Positions 7,014-15,254 of a DNA stretch of 33,994 nucleotides are shown piece by piece. The position numbers and the translations under genes were made by a program. The notes under the pieces were generated by a model, which saw only the letters and a program-made list of their open reading frames with translations, did no database searches and was not told the DNA's origin. The number at the start of each line of letters is the position of its first letter. The first letter of the stretch is position 1. Source of the stretch: Spirochaetota bacterium (GTDB taxonomy: Bacteria > Spirochaetota > UBA4802 > UBA5550). Location: NCBI GenBank assembly GCA_022709405.1, contig JAKLIV010000023.1:1-33994 (forward strand). Reading direction: 5' to 3'.

Positions 7014-9512
7014 ATGAAAAATAAGAACAAGCCGGCGGCTCCAATCAACTATTATCTGAAAGATTATTTCTCCGATATCGCTCCGTATTCTTCGGAGCAC
7101 ATGAGGGATATCTCCCGTTTCAACCGTATGCTGGACAACCTGCAGGGATGCCAGAAAAGCGGCGAGGACCAAAAGGCTTTTGCTGAAATCGGCGCTTTGA
7201 TCAGGGACCTGAACGCCTTCCTGGTCGCAAACAATATCGGGCTTACTGATGAGGAGCAGGCCGAAATAACGACGATATCGGGCTCCAATCTTTCACCGGC
7301 GGTGTCAAAAACAAGAATCGAGGATGTGATCCACCACATCAAAATCAGGGCCCAGGCCGACATACTCGCCCGCAGGGAAAGCCAGGCCAGGGAAAGCGAG
7401 ATCAGGGAGCTCAGTTATTCCCCTCTGAAGATTATCGATTGGCTAAGGGTGACCAAATGGGCGCTGGATTACGGCACCATCACCCTTTTTACTCACAGGC
7501 TGAAAGATTCCTCTCTCGTCCTTATTCAAAAACGGTGCAGCGAACTTCTGGGATCCGTCATCAAGGGGATCGGCCCGCTGCTTGACAGAGAATATTTTTT
7601 ACTGAGCATCCTTGAATACAATTCGATAGAGCTCTTCCTGCGCATGCGCGGCGTCCTCAGGCAGATTATCGAAATCCCCCCGTCGGAATCGTATTCTTCG
7701 GATGAGATTTCGGCGCGTATCGACGCTTTCACCGAGATATACATGACCATGCTGCAAAATTCCCAGCTGATTGAGCAGGGTTTTAAAAAGGCTTTCAAAA
7801 AAGACAAGGCCCCTCACGGGTTCTGGGGGGCGTACTACGAATTTATGGGCGCACCGGTTTACAATTCAAAGCAGGTCAAGCTTTCGGAATATGATCGGAT
7901 TACGAAGACCATCCTCGGTGTCCTTCTGTCGTATTATACCTGTCAGGCCGGCGTCGTGGTCAGGACTGCTAACCAGATCATGTATCTCAACGGGATCGAC
8001 TGTGCGATCGACGGTTCCGGGAAAAAGCTGACCCCCGCAGCAGTGAAGCTTTTAAGCCAGAGCAAACAGGAAACCGCGGCGCCGGACGAACGTGAGTCAA
8101 ACAGGTTCGCCGAGCTTGACCGGATAGTCAACCGATATCTGCCCCAGGGCGCGGCCCTTTCGGACCTGCTCGCGCGCCATGATTCGAAGCTCAACGCACA
8201 GCAGTTGAAACAGGAAAACGAGAGCAGGCCCATGGCCAGGATAAAAAGAATACTGGAAGGCTATATCCGGTTTTTCCTCGAGCCTCTCTCGTCGCAGAGC
8301 TTTGTTCCGGTGTATGACAACAAGGATTATCCGGATTTTTTTGAAAGGAACGCACACCTGATAAATGTCGCAAGGAGCTTCAACCTGATGGATTTCGAGA
8401 TCATCGGAACGAAAGAAAGGGATTTCGTCTCCCTTCAGCTCCCCGAAAACAGCACGGCAAAACAGCTCATTTTCTCCCTTACGAGGCTCGATATCCCGAA
8501 AGCCTCCTATGATTCCCGGATGGCGCTCGCGCAGACCATACTGAAAAAAGTCTCGGGAGCGAGCTACCATCTCGCGCTCGCCATGAACGACATAATCAGA
8601 AAGTATCATGAAAACAAGATGCTCATCCAGTCGGACGTCACCGCGAACTATGATTTTTTCACCGGTGCGGTGATCATGGAAAAAGAACACTCAAGGCTGC
8701 GGACGTTCATGAAAAAGGAAGGGATTACGCTGGCGGAGTTTCTCGAAGCCGCATGCTCGGTGGCCTTCTGCCTTTCGGACGAGCTCAACCACGAGGGAAT
8801 CGAATCCATACGAAAAGAACTGGATTCGCTGCGGCCGGCGGAACAGGGAGGGGGGACGGCGGCATCGGGGGGAACGGCCCTTCCTCTTCCGGTCGAATTG
8901 TCGGATGAGGAGAGCGCGCAATACCGGGACCCGCTGACGGGGCTTGTCAACTACCGGTATCTGCTGGAGCGTGTTTCCCGCAAGCTGTACGACAGCTCGA
9001 TGAAGTTCCGGTTTGACTGGCCGAGGTACGTATTTATCGTCGAAATTGACGGCCTCGCCAGACTCAATAATCTCTGGGGCCATGATTTCGGCGATCGGGT
9101 CATCCGTGAAGTATCGAGGGCGGTCGCAGGCCGGCTTCATCAGGAAGGACGGGATGAAAATGATGTTGTCATGAGATATGATTCCGGCATGCTTCTGGGG
9201 TATCTGAACAGGCTATCTCTGTCTTCGGCCGTAGACAGGCTATCTGCGGTGAGGAAGGACGTCAACGGCCTGCAGCTGCGGCCCGGTCAGGGCGGTGAGA
9301 TACTGAGCGTTGCGCTGAATATCGGCATATATCAGGAGAGGCCCGACAGCGACTGCATCAACAATATACGGATCGCCCGCAAGGTGCTTTCAGCGGCGAA
9401 TAAAAACGAGGCGAACCGGGTGGGGTTCATGCGCGACCAGAACAGGATCGTCACGGACAAGGATTTTTCGATCGGCGGCGATCTTGACGAAGCGATCGTG
9501 AGTGCGGTTTAA
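7014..9512 (+). CDS. Large helical protein with degenerate C-terminal GGDEF domain
   Basis: An 832-residue protein with no signal peptide or membrane segment. Residues 1 to about 630 are mostly charged helix and match no family I recognise. Residues about 638-800 are a GGDEF-type fold. The DPLTGL entry motif, the metal-binding Asp in VEIDGLARLNN and the WGHDFGDRVIREV helix are kept. The signature loop reads RYDSGMLLGYL instead of RYGGDEFAIIL, so the active-site glycines and acid are gone. It probably cannot make c-di-GMP and may act as a nucleotide-binding or structural pseudo-enzyme. Its stop codon overlaps that of the CCA-adding enzyme on the other strand by four bases. Small sites at the start codon are weak (no good Shine-Dalgarno). 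Confidence 0.8.
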   Translation: MKNKNKPAAPINYYLKDYFSDIAPYSSEHMRDISRFNRMLDNLQGCQKSGEDQKAFAEIGALIRDLNAFLVANNIGLTDEEQAEITTISGSNLSPAVSKTRIEDVIHHIKIRAQADILARRESQARESEIRELSYSPLKIIDWLRVTKWALDYGTITLFTHRLKDSSLVLIQKRCSELLGSVIKGIGPLLDREYFLLSILEYNSIELFLRMRGVLRQIIEIPPSESYSSDEISARIDAFTEIYMTMLQNSQLIEQGFKKAFKKDKAPHGFWGAYYEFMGAPVYNSKQVKLSEYDRITKTILGVLLSYYTCQAGVVVRTANQIMYLNGIDCAIDGSGKKLTPAAVKLLSQSKQETAAPDERESNRFAELDRIVNRYLPQGAALSDLLARHDSKLNAQQLKQENESRPMARIKRILEGYIRFFLEPLSSQSFVPVYDNKDYPDFFERNAHLINVARSFNLMDFEIIGTKERDFVSLQLPENSTAKQLIFSLTRLDIPKASYDSRMALAQTILKKVSGASYHLALAMNDIIRKYHENKMLIQSDVTANYDFFTGAVIMEKEHSRLRTFMKKEGITLAEFLEAACSVAFCLSDELNHEGIESIRKELDSLRPAEQGGGTAASGGTALPLPVELSDEESAQYRDPLTGLVNYRYLLERVSRKLYDSSMKFRFDWPRYVFIVEIDGLARLNNLWGHDFGDRVIREVSRAVAGRLHQEGRDENDVVMRYDSGMLLGYLNRLSLSSAVDRLSAVRKDVNGLQLRPGQGGEILSVALNIGIYQERPDSDCINNIRIARKVLSAANKNEANRVGFMRDQNRIVTDKDFSIGGDLDEAIVSAV

Positions 9513-10882
9513 TCGGGCGATCCCGAAATTTCGCGCGCCTTTTCAAGCAGCAGATCTTTTCTGTTCAGGGCCGGGTCGTCGAGCACCATTTCAAGCAGGG
9601 CGTTGAGAATCCTGCCGATTTCCGGACCGGGGACGAGTCCGAGCTCTTCCATCAGCACATGTCCGTTGATGTCCAGGTCCTTGACCGTCATCGCGTTGTC
9701 GTCGCTTATGACCTGCTCGATCCTGCGATGCAGGCGCAGAATCGGGGCGGGAAGCCCGTTTCTCGATCCGTTTCCCTTCCTGTCGGCTTGGCGGAGAATG
9801 AAGAGCTCCTCGATGTTTTCCACGCCGACCTTGCGCATGAAACGGCGAACCGCGCCGTCGGTCCAGTCGTCGGTATAATGGAACATGTGGTTGAGGACAA
9901 GGTTGTTTACCTTCGATATTTCCTCGTTCGAAAACCTCATCCGCTTCATTATGCGGCGGGTCATTTTCGCGCTGATAACCTCGTGATTATAGAACGTGTA
10001 ATCCCCGTCGTTTCCAGTCCGCCGTGTCGGCGTTTTGCCGATATCGTGCAAAAGGGCCGCCAGACGGACCACGAGGTTGTTCTGAGGGGCCGCATCGCAT
10101 GAGTAGATGCTGTGGCGGTAAACGTCGAAGATATGAAACTTGTTCTGTTCGATCTCATGGCAGTTCACGAGCTCGGGAAGAAATATCCCCAGCAGTCCCG
10201 AAGTGCGGAGATACTCGATCGCTATCGACGGTTTTTTCGTTTCGAGTATTTTTTTGAATTCGTCGCGCACACGTTCGACCGAGACTTTTCTGGCGATTTC
10301 CAGCGTCCTGCCGATCGCCTTGAACGTTTCTTCATCGATCGTGAACTCCAGCTTGGAAGCGAAACGGCACGCCCTGTACGGCCTGAGCCCGTCCTCGTTG
10401 AATCGCTCGACAGGGTCCCCTATCGTCCGGATGATTCCACGCTCGATATCGCGCAGCCCGTTGACATAGTCGATTATCTTTCCGTTGAGCAAATCGTAGG
10501 CGAGGCCGTTTATCGTGAAGTCCCTCCTGAGGACGTCTTCTTCGAGAGTTTCAGAAAAGCTGACCGACTCGGGCCTCCTGCCGTCTATGTATTTCCCGTC
10601 GGCCCGGTATGTGGTGACCTCGAACGATTTATTGTTCTTGAGCAGGGTCACGGTCCCGTGTTTGATGCCGGTGGGTATGACCTTGCGGAAAAGCTTCTGA
10701 ACCTGCTCCGGCCTCGCGTTCGTCGCGAAGTCGTAATCGTAAACTTTTCTGCCGAGAATCAGGTCCCTGACCGAGCCGCCGATAAGGTAGCATTCGAAGC
10801 CGCTGTCAGAGAACTTGCTGACGATTCTGCTCATGGTGTCAGCCATGGTGTGGGGAATGGGCAATTTTTCTTCAATAATCAT
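9509..10882 (-). CDS. CCA tRNA nucleotidyltransferase / poly(A) polymerase family with HD domain
   Basis: A class II nucleotidyltransferase of about 457 residues. From the N-terminus: the GGSVRDLILG motif, the catalytic acids in YDYDFATNA, the RRDFTINGLAYD motif and the NEDGLRPYRACRFASKLEF block, then an HD phosphohydrolase domain (LAALLHDIGKTPTRR). It either repairs or adds the CCA end of tRNA, or adds poly(A) tails. These subfamilies cannot be separated safely by eye. The frame extends upstream to a TTG at 10948, but the ATG at 10882 leaves the usual 25 or so residues before GGSVRD and is preferred. An ATG at 10906 is also possible. None of these has a strong ribosome-binding site. Confidence 0.88.
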   Translation of the reverse strand: MIIEEKLPIPHTMADTMSRIVSKFSDSGFECYLIGGSVRDLILGRKVYDYDFATNARPEQVQKLFRKVIPTGIKHGTVTLLKNNKSFEVTTYRADGKYIDGRRPESVSFSETLEEDVLRRDFTINGLAYDLLNGKIIDYVNGLRDIERGIIRTIGDPVERFNEDGLRPYRACRFASKLEFTIDEETFKAIGRTLEIARKVSVERVRDEFKKILETKKPSIAIEYLRTSGLLGIFLPELVNCHEIEQNKFHIFDVYRHSIYSCDAAPQNNLVVRLAALLHDIGKTPTRRTGNDGDYTFYNHEVISAKMTRRIMKRMRFSNEEISKVNNLVLNHMFHYTDDWTDGAVRRFMRKVGVENIEELFILRQADRKGNGSRNGLPAPILRLHRRIEQVISDDNAMTVKDLDINGHVLMEELGLVPGPEIGRILNALLEMVLDDPALNRKDLLLEKAREISGSPD

Positions 10883-10971
10883 CTGTCGCACGGCTGCCAA
10901 TGTCATTATTAAGAAGCACGTTTTAACCGCGAGGAAAGTAAAGGACAATTTTCAGTCAGGACGGGTTTTTT

Positions 10972-12684
10972 TCAATCAATTTCCGTGCCGGCGTAGGGCC
11001 TTGCAGAAACGGCCCCGGACAGAGGGGATTCGTGGTTGTAAGGAGTATCGGGTTTGTACGCGTCGTAGGCCGTCACCGAGAAATAATAGAGCACGGTGTT
11101 TTTAAGCTGCGGGAAGGAGAGTATTCCCCTTTTTTCCAGGGCCATATTTTCCTCTATGACGTCGTTGGTCAGGATTATTTCGATATGACCGGTTCGCGTT
11201 AGCTCGTTGGTGATCCTCTTGCCGCTGATCCGTGAAATGACGCCGTCGTAAACCCCCGGCCGCACGCCGTAATATATCCTGTAGCCAAGAAGGTCAGGAT
11301 CGACGTTTTTGGCCCATTTCAGGGAAACATACTCGTCGCCCGACTCGGCGACTTCAAGAAAACGGGGCTGGGCCGGGCCGTTGTCGAGCTGATAGTCTAT
11401 CTCGATATTCCTGAGCACCGGGGAATCTTTGCCGTCCGGCGAGGGAACCAGATGTATTCTCCACTGGTAATATTTCCCCCTGAGATAGTCTCCCTGGCGG
11501 TCCTTCTTCAGGAAGATATTCCTCTGGCGGTTGATCGAACGATACCAGGTCAGTTCGGCGTCCTCTTTATTGAAAAGATGGTCCGATATCCTGATCTCGG
11601 TCCATATGAAGGTTCCGTTCGGCAGGTCCTCCGCCCACCGGAGCTCCCTGATCATGGTGCCGGTCTGGCCGAACGAGTATACGGGGCTTGTGACGACTCC
11701 CTCGGTGTTGACCGGTATCCGTCCGTTTCTGCTCACGCCGCGGTAGCCGCTCGTTGCGATGTTTTTTATGGACGAAAGCTCTTCGTGGCCGAGGTAGCTG
11801 ATCCTGAATTCATCGACATATCCGATGAAATCCTTTCCGATGGAGACCTGCGGCAGATCGATGCCCTTGATCTGGCCCTGTTTGTCCCTGTAGCCGAACG
11901 ACGGGATGTATACGTTGTTGTAAGGCTCGCCCCCGTCGGTTGTGTAAATTACCTCGTCCTCAAATCCATTCACGCGCTTTGACAGTTTGCCCGAGAGACG
12001 GTCATAGCTTATGATGAGGTGGTGCCATTCACCCTGCCTGACTGCTTTCCCGGAGTTGAGAAAGACGTCATAGCGGCGAGCGCCTTCCTTTTCGAAGACC
12101 TTATAGAAGGCGGCCGACAGGAAGTCGTTTTTCAGGATTATCTCGATTCCCCTTTTTTCTCCGGAGAAATAGCCGATCCGCGAGAACAGCACTCCCCGGT
12201 TTTTCAGCGATTCGGCCTTGAACCTCATTTCAATGGAAAACGACCCGAGATCGTTGCATGACCCGAGCCAGAGGTTCCTGCTGGTTTCCATCCGGACTTC
12301 ATGGTCCGATTTGTTGAAATACGCGCAGCCCCCTCCCAGGGCCCCGGGTTCGGCGGCGAAGTCGTAATCGGCCCTTATGACCTGGTATTTGCGGGTGTCG
12401 TCTTTCCACAGGGATGACGGCCTGCCGTTGAAGGAAAGAACGCAGTCGGATAGCATGTCTGTACCGGCATCGCCGTAGCTGAGGTCGGTTATGGTGTATT
12501 CTTTTTCGCCTTTCGCGTTCGTTTTCACACTGACATTGTTCAGCGATTCATGCGGAAAGTCAGCGACTTTCAGGGTGCTGCCTGTCTCAATCGCTGCGTA
12601 CACAAGAAAGCAGGAGAGGCTCGCGATGCAGGCGGCTTTCGCGTATATCGAAGTGAATTTTTTTCTCGGGGATATCATGGTCAT
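10972..12684 (-). CDS. Secreted LamG-like and fibronectin type III protein
   Basis: A 570-residue exported protein. An N-terminal hydrophobic segment (residues 14-31) acts as a signal peptide or anchor. Residues about 110-310 look like a concanavalin/LamG fold: SFSIEMRFKAE, then GEWHHLIISYDRLSGKL, then IGKDFIGYVDEFRIS. Residues about 445-560 look like a fibronectin type III domain (YVSLKWAKNVDPDLLGYRIY, TVLYYFSVTAYD). Such proteins bind glycans or other surfaces outside the cell. The start has two ATGs six bases apart (12684, 12678). The gene lies 76 bases downstream of rpiB on the same strand and may be co-transcribed with it. No catalytic motif was seen. Confidence 0.78.
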   Translation of the reverse strand: MTMISPRKKFTSIYAKAACIASLSCFLVYAAIETGSTLKVADFPHESLNNVSVKTNAKGEKEYTITDLSYGDAGTDMLSDCVLSFNGRPSSLWKDDTRKYQVIRADYDFAAEPGALGGGCAYFNKSDHEVRMETSRNLWLGSCNDLGSFSIEMRFKAESLKNRGVLFSRIGYFSGEKRGIEIILKNDFLSAAFYKVFEKEGARRYDVFLNSGKAVRQGEWHHLIISYDRLSGKLSKRVNGFEDEVIYTTDGGEPYNNVYIPSFGYRDKQGQIKGIDLPQVSIGKDFIGYVDEFRISYLGHEELSSIKNIATSGYRGVSRNGRIPVNTEGVVTSPVYSFGQTGTMIRELRWAEDLPNGTFIWTEIRISDHLFNKEDAELTWYRSINRQRNIFLKKDRQGDYLRGKYYQWRIHLVPSPDGKDSPVLRNIEIDYQLDNGPAQPRFLEVAESGDEYVSLKWAKNVDPDLLGYRIYYGVRPGVYDGVISRISGKRITNELTRTGHIEIILTNDVIEENMALEKRGILSFPQLKNTVLYYFSVTAYDAYKPDTPYNHESPLSGAVSARPYAGTEID

Positions 12685-12760
12685 GTATCATTATCGGTAT
12701 GAAGCCCGGGGGATTTTATCATTAAAGCGGGGATTAAAAGCGCGTTTTTACGGCTGCAAC

Positions 12761-13195
12761 TTACCGGTTTTCAAGGTCCATCATCTTGTCGACCCTTCGC
12801 TTGTGGCGCCCGCCCTCGAATTCGGTTTTGAGCCATGTGTCCACGATCCGCATGGCCACGTCCTCCCCGATCACCCTTGCGCCCAGGGCGAGAACGTTGG
12901 CGTCGTTGTGCTTGCGCGACATTTCGGCCATATAGCAGTTGAAACACAGGGCCGCCCGTATCCCCCTGATCTTGTTCGCGGCAATCGAGACACCGATCCC
13001 GGACCCGCATATCACGATGCCCCCCGCGGTTTTTCCGGATGCGACGAGCCTTGCCGCTTCAGCCGCATAATCCGGGTAGTCGCATGACTCTTCTGTGTGG
13101 GTGCCGACATCGACGAATTCGATATCGGGAAACTGCCCGATTATCTGGCGTTTCAGTCTCAGGCCCGCATGATCCGACGCAATGGCAATTTTCAT
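12761..13195 (-). CDS. rpiB: Ribose-5-phosphate isomerase B
   Basis: A 144-residue RpiB/LacAB-family isomerase that interconverts ribose 5-phosphate and ribulose 5-phosphate in the pentose phosphate pathway. The N-terminal ASDHAG motif, catalytic Cys63 in CGSGIGVSIAANK and His96 in SRKHNDANVLALGAR are all present at the expected spacing, and the length is typical. It is divergent from the nitroreductase gene, sharing a 108-base promoter region. Confidence 0.95.
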   Translation of the reverse strand: MKIAIASDHAGLRLKRQIIGQFPDIEFVDVGTHTEESCDYPDYAAEAARLVASGKTAGGIVICGSGIGVSIAANKIRGIRAALCFNCYMAEMSRKHNDANVLALGARVIGEDVAMRIVDTWLKTEFEGGRHKRRVDKMMDLENR

Positions 13196-13303
13196 CGTTT
13201 TCTCTGTAACAGATATTGTATTATAGCATCACTACAGATACAATATAATCCCGGATTGTAAAGCATATTTCGCCATTACATGTGACATTGAGGGAGGGTC
13301 AAT
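13196..13303. promoter_or_regulatory. Back-to-back promoters with inverted repeat between rpiB and the nitroreductase gene
   Basis: The inverted repeat ATATTGTAT (13213-13221) and ATACAATAT (13238-13246) has nine-base perfect arms. A perfect TATAAT is present on the plus strand at 13244-13249, and another on the minus strand at 13220-13225, 18 bases apart and pointing away from each other. The -35 elements are poor in both directions. The plus-strand gene has a good GGGAGGG ribosome-binding site. The symmetry suggests coordinated divergent transcription or a shared regulator. Confidence 0.55.
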
Positions 13304-13927
13304 ATGGATGTAATGAAGGCGCTTAAAGAAAGAAGGGCGATCTCCTTTTTCGATTCCGGCAGAGAAGTCGGCCGGAGCATGGTTGAAGAGCTTGTCGATA
13401 CGGCGAATCTTTCTCCTTCATCGTACAATCTCCAGCCGTGGGAGGTCATCGTCGTGCAGACTCCGGAAAAGAAGAAGCTCTTAAGGAGCCTGGCGTATAA
13501 TCAGGCCAAGGTGGAAGAGGCATCCGCAGTCCTGATCATTATAGCTGATCCGGGCGCGGTCGAGGCCAATATCGACGATGTTCTGAAAAGCCAGGTCGAG
13601 CTCGGCTATATAAAGCCGGATGAGGTGCAAAAGTCCCGTAAGGGCCCTTTTTCTCTCTATGGCGATCCCGACAGTGTCACGAGGAAAATCTGGGCGACCA
13701 AAAATACGGCGTTTTTCGCCATGAGCCTGATGATCGCCGCGAGAGGACTGGGCCTCGAAACCCATCCCATGGACGGATTCAAGGAGGCGAAGGTCAAAGA
13801 GGCCTTTTCAATCCCTGATAACAGGATCGTGCCGCTGCTGATTGCGGTGGGGTATCCGAAGGAGGGGGCGAAGCTGCTTCCGAGGGCGTTCAGGCGCGCT
13901 CGTGAAAAATTTGTACGCTTTGTCTGA
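13304..13927 (+). CDS. Nitroreductase family protein
   Basis: A 207-residue FMN-dependent oxidoreductase of the nitroreductase family. Recognisable parts are the N-terminal ALKERRAISFFD phosphate-binding arginines, SPSSYNLQPWEVIVV for flavin binding, and RGLGLETHPMDGF near the C-terminus, with the family's usual length. Such enzymes reduce quinones, nitro compounds or enones with NAD(P)H. The natural substrate cannot be told from the sequence. A strong Shine-Dalgarno (GGGAGGG) precedes the ATG. It is a single gene followed by the AT-rich region at 13928-14333. Confidence 0.92.
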   Translation: MDVMKALKERRAISFFDSGREVGRSMVEELVDTANLSPSSYNLQPWEVIVVQTPEKKKLLRSLAYNQAKVEEASAVLIIIADPGAVEANIDDVLKSQVELGYIKPDEVQKSRKGPFSLYGDPDSVTRKIWATKNTAFFAMSLMIAARGLGLETHPMDGFKEAKVKEAFSIPDNRIVPLLIAVGYPKEGAKLLPRAFRRAREKFVRFV

Positions 13928-14071
13928 GCAGGGCGTGCTCCTGTTTCCGAGAAAAATTAATTATTTAGAGTTATCAACAAGGGGACCTGTGAGCTTTTCG
14001 TATATTTTGTGTTAGAAGTTAATTAATTTTCTACTTTTCACTCATGATTGATTTTTTAATAAAAAATTGTC

Positions 14072-14102
14072 GGATAACTGTTGGAAAAACCAAAACTTAT
14101 CC
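14072..14102. repeat. Inverted repeat with opposed TTATCC half-sites in the AT-rich gap
   Basis: Thirteen-base arms (14072-14084 and 14090-14102) pair with two mismatches around an AAAAA loop. Their outer ends are GGATAA and TTATCC, the core of a DnaA box in opposite orientations. It could form a cruciform or act as paired weak DnaA sites. No coding region overlaps it. Confidence 0.5.
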
Positions 14103-14243
14103 TTTTATGTCTCATTTTTGTTTAAACTGGACCATTCTATTTGTCGATGGACAAAAAAATTGAAATTAATTGAGTAAATTAATGAACTATCGGGCGTTTT
14201 TCTGTGGATATTGTGGATAACTTTGTGGATAAATAATATTTTG

Positions 14244-14272
14244 TTGACCGTTTTCGGCGTATTCTATAGCAT
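14244..14272 (+). promoter_or_regulatory. Candidate promoter of the crotonase gene
   Basis: TTGACC at 14244-14249, a 17-base spacer and TAGCAT at 14267-14272 give a moderate sigma-70-type promoter. It starts 12 bases after the last DnaA box, so DnaA bound there could influence it. An AAGGAG ribosome-binding site precedes the ATG at 14334. Confidence 0.4.
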
Positions 14273-14333
14273 TACTCAGTCAGTACTGCCGCTATTGTTT
14301 TGAGTCATAAATCGTGTTTTTAAGGAGTTTGTT

Positions 14334-15152
14334 ATGGCTTATGAATTTTATGAAGTGGAAAAGAAGCCTCCGATAGCCTGGGTTTATCTGAACAGGCCGA
14401 ATAAATTTAACGCCATGCATCCTCCCGCATGGAAAGAATCCATACCCATCTTTGAAGATCTGGACGCCGACAATGAGATCAAGGTCGTGATCGTGTCCGG
14501 CAGGGGGAAATGTTTCTCCGCGGGGATCGACCTGATCGCGATGGCCGGCTCGATGCCCGAGCTGATGACCAAGGAGCAGATGGGCGGCGTGAAATGGCGG
14601 TTCATACCGAAAATAAAGGACATGCAGGAAACCAACACCTGCATCGAGCGTTGCCGCAAACCGGTGATCGCCGCGATCCACGGATACTGCATCGGGGCCG
14701 GCCTTGACATGGCCACAGCGTGCGATATCCGCCTGGCGTCGAAGGACGCCTCGTTTTCCCTGAGGGAGGCCGGCGTGGCTTTTGTCGCGGACGTGGGAGT
14801 GCTGCAGAGGCTCCCGCACATAGTGGGGCAGGGGATAACCAGGGAGCTTGCGTACACAGCCAAGTATATCACTGCGCAGAGGGCCAAAGAGGTGCTTTTA
14901 GTAAACGATGTGTTCGAGGATTACGAATCACTCATGAAGGGCGCAGAGCAGCTGGCTCTCGAAATCTGCGATAACTCGCCGACGGCTGTCCAGGCTTCCA
15001 AGGACGTTCTGAATTTCTGCATCGGAAAAACCATTGACGACGGCCTGAAATACGTGGCCTCGATCAGCGCAAACATCGTGCCCTCGAAGGACCTCATGGA
15101 GGCCGCGACCGCAATGATGGAAAAGCGCAAGCCGAAATTCACCGGGGAATAG
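14334..15152 (+). CDS. Enoyl-CoA hydratase/isomerase family, delta3,5-delta2,4-dienoyl-CoA isomerase-like
   Basis: A 272-residue crotonase-fold enzyme. The oxyanion-hole segments (FSAGIDLIAMAG and HGYCIGAGLDMATACDIR) are intact. Asp125, Glu145 and Asp153 fall at the spacing of the three catalytic acids of mammalian ECH1, and the surrounding ADVGVLQRLPHIVG block closely matches that family. The predicted reaction moves double bonds of dienoyl-CoA esters during breakdown of unsaturated fatty acids. The exact substrate is an inference. It has a good AAGGAG ribosome-binding site, lies directly next to the AT-rich DnaA-box region, and ends at a strong terminator, so it is probably a single-gene transcript. 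Confidence 0.88.
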   Translation: MAYEFYEVEKKPPIAWVYLNRPNKFNAMHPPAWKESIPIFEDLDADNEIKVVIVSGRGKCFSAGIDLIAMAGSMPELMTKEQMGGVKWRFIPKIKDMQETNTCIERCRKPVIAAIHGYCIGAGLDMATACDIRLASKDASFSLREAGVAFVADVGVLQRLPHIVGQGITRELAYTAKYITAQRAKEVLLVNDVFEDYESLMKGAEQLALEICDNSPTAVQASKDVLNFCIGKTIDDGLKYVASISANIVPSKDLMEAATAMMEKRKPKFTGE

Positions 15153-15172
15153 GGCTGGCGACCGGCATGAAT

Positions 15173-15207
15173 GGCGCCGCGGGACTCCCGCGCCTGCGGT
15201 TTTTTTC
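15173..15207 (+). terminator. Rho-independent terminator after the crotonase gene
   Basis: CGCGGG (15178-15183) and CCGCGC-type complement CCCGCG (15187-15192) form a six-pair GC stem around a three-base loop, with a run of seven T at 15200-15206 shortly after. It lies 20 bases beyond the stop of the crotonase gene. Confidence 0.75.
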
Positions 15208-15254
15208 TTGAAAAAATCGAAAGATTCTATCGATAATGTGACTGTCAGGAATAG

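Larger units (their letters stand above)
13928..14333. other. Candidate replication origin or DnaA-binding region (AT-rich, tandem DnaA boxes)
   Basis: A 406-base gene-free gap, by far the most AT-rich part of the window. Three tandem DnaA-box-like sites in one orientation lie at 14203-14211 (TGTGGATAT, one mismatch), 14212-14220 (TGTGGATAA, perfect) and 14224-14232 (TGTGGATAA, perfect). An opposite-strand variant (TTATCAACA, one mismatch) lies at 13971-13979. A short GC-rich patch (CGGGCG, 14191-14196) separates the boxes from AT-rich DNA at 14141-14190. That is the box, GC patch, unwinding-element order known from basal origin systems, but a clear DnaA-trio repeat was not found. There is no dnaA, dnaN or gyrB nearby in the window. 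A DnaA-regulated promoter or DnaA-titration site is the alternative. Confidence 0.6.

Noticed and set aside
10883-10948. TTG start and 22-residue extension of the CCA-adding enzyme
   Set aside because: TTG without a ribosome-binding site, and the extension exceeds the family's usual N-terminus.
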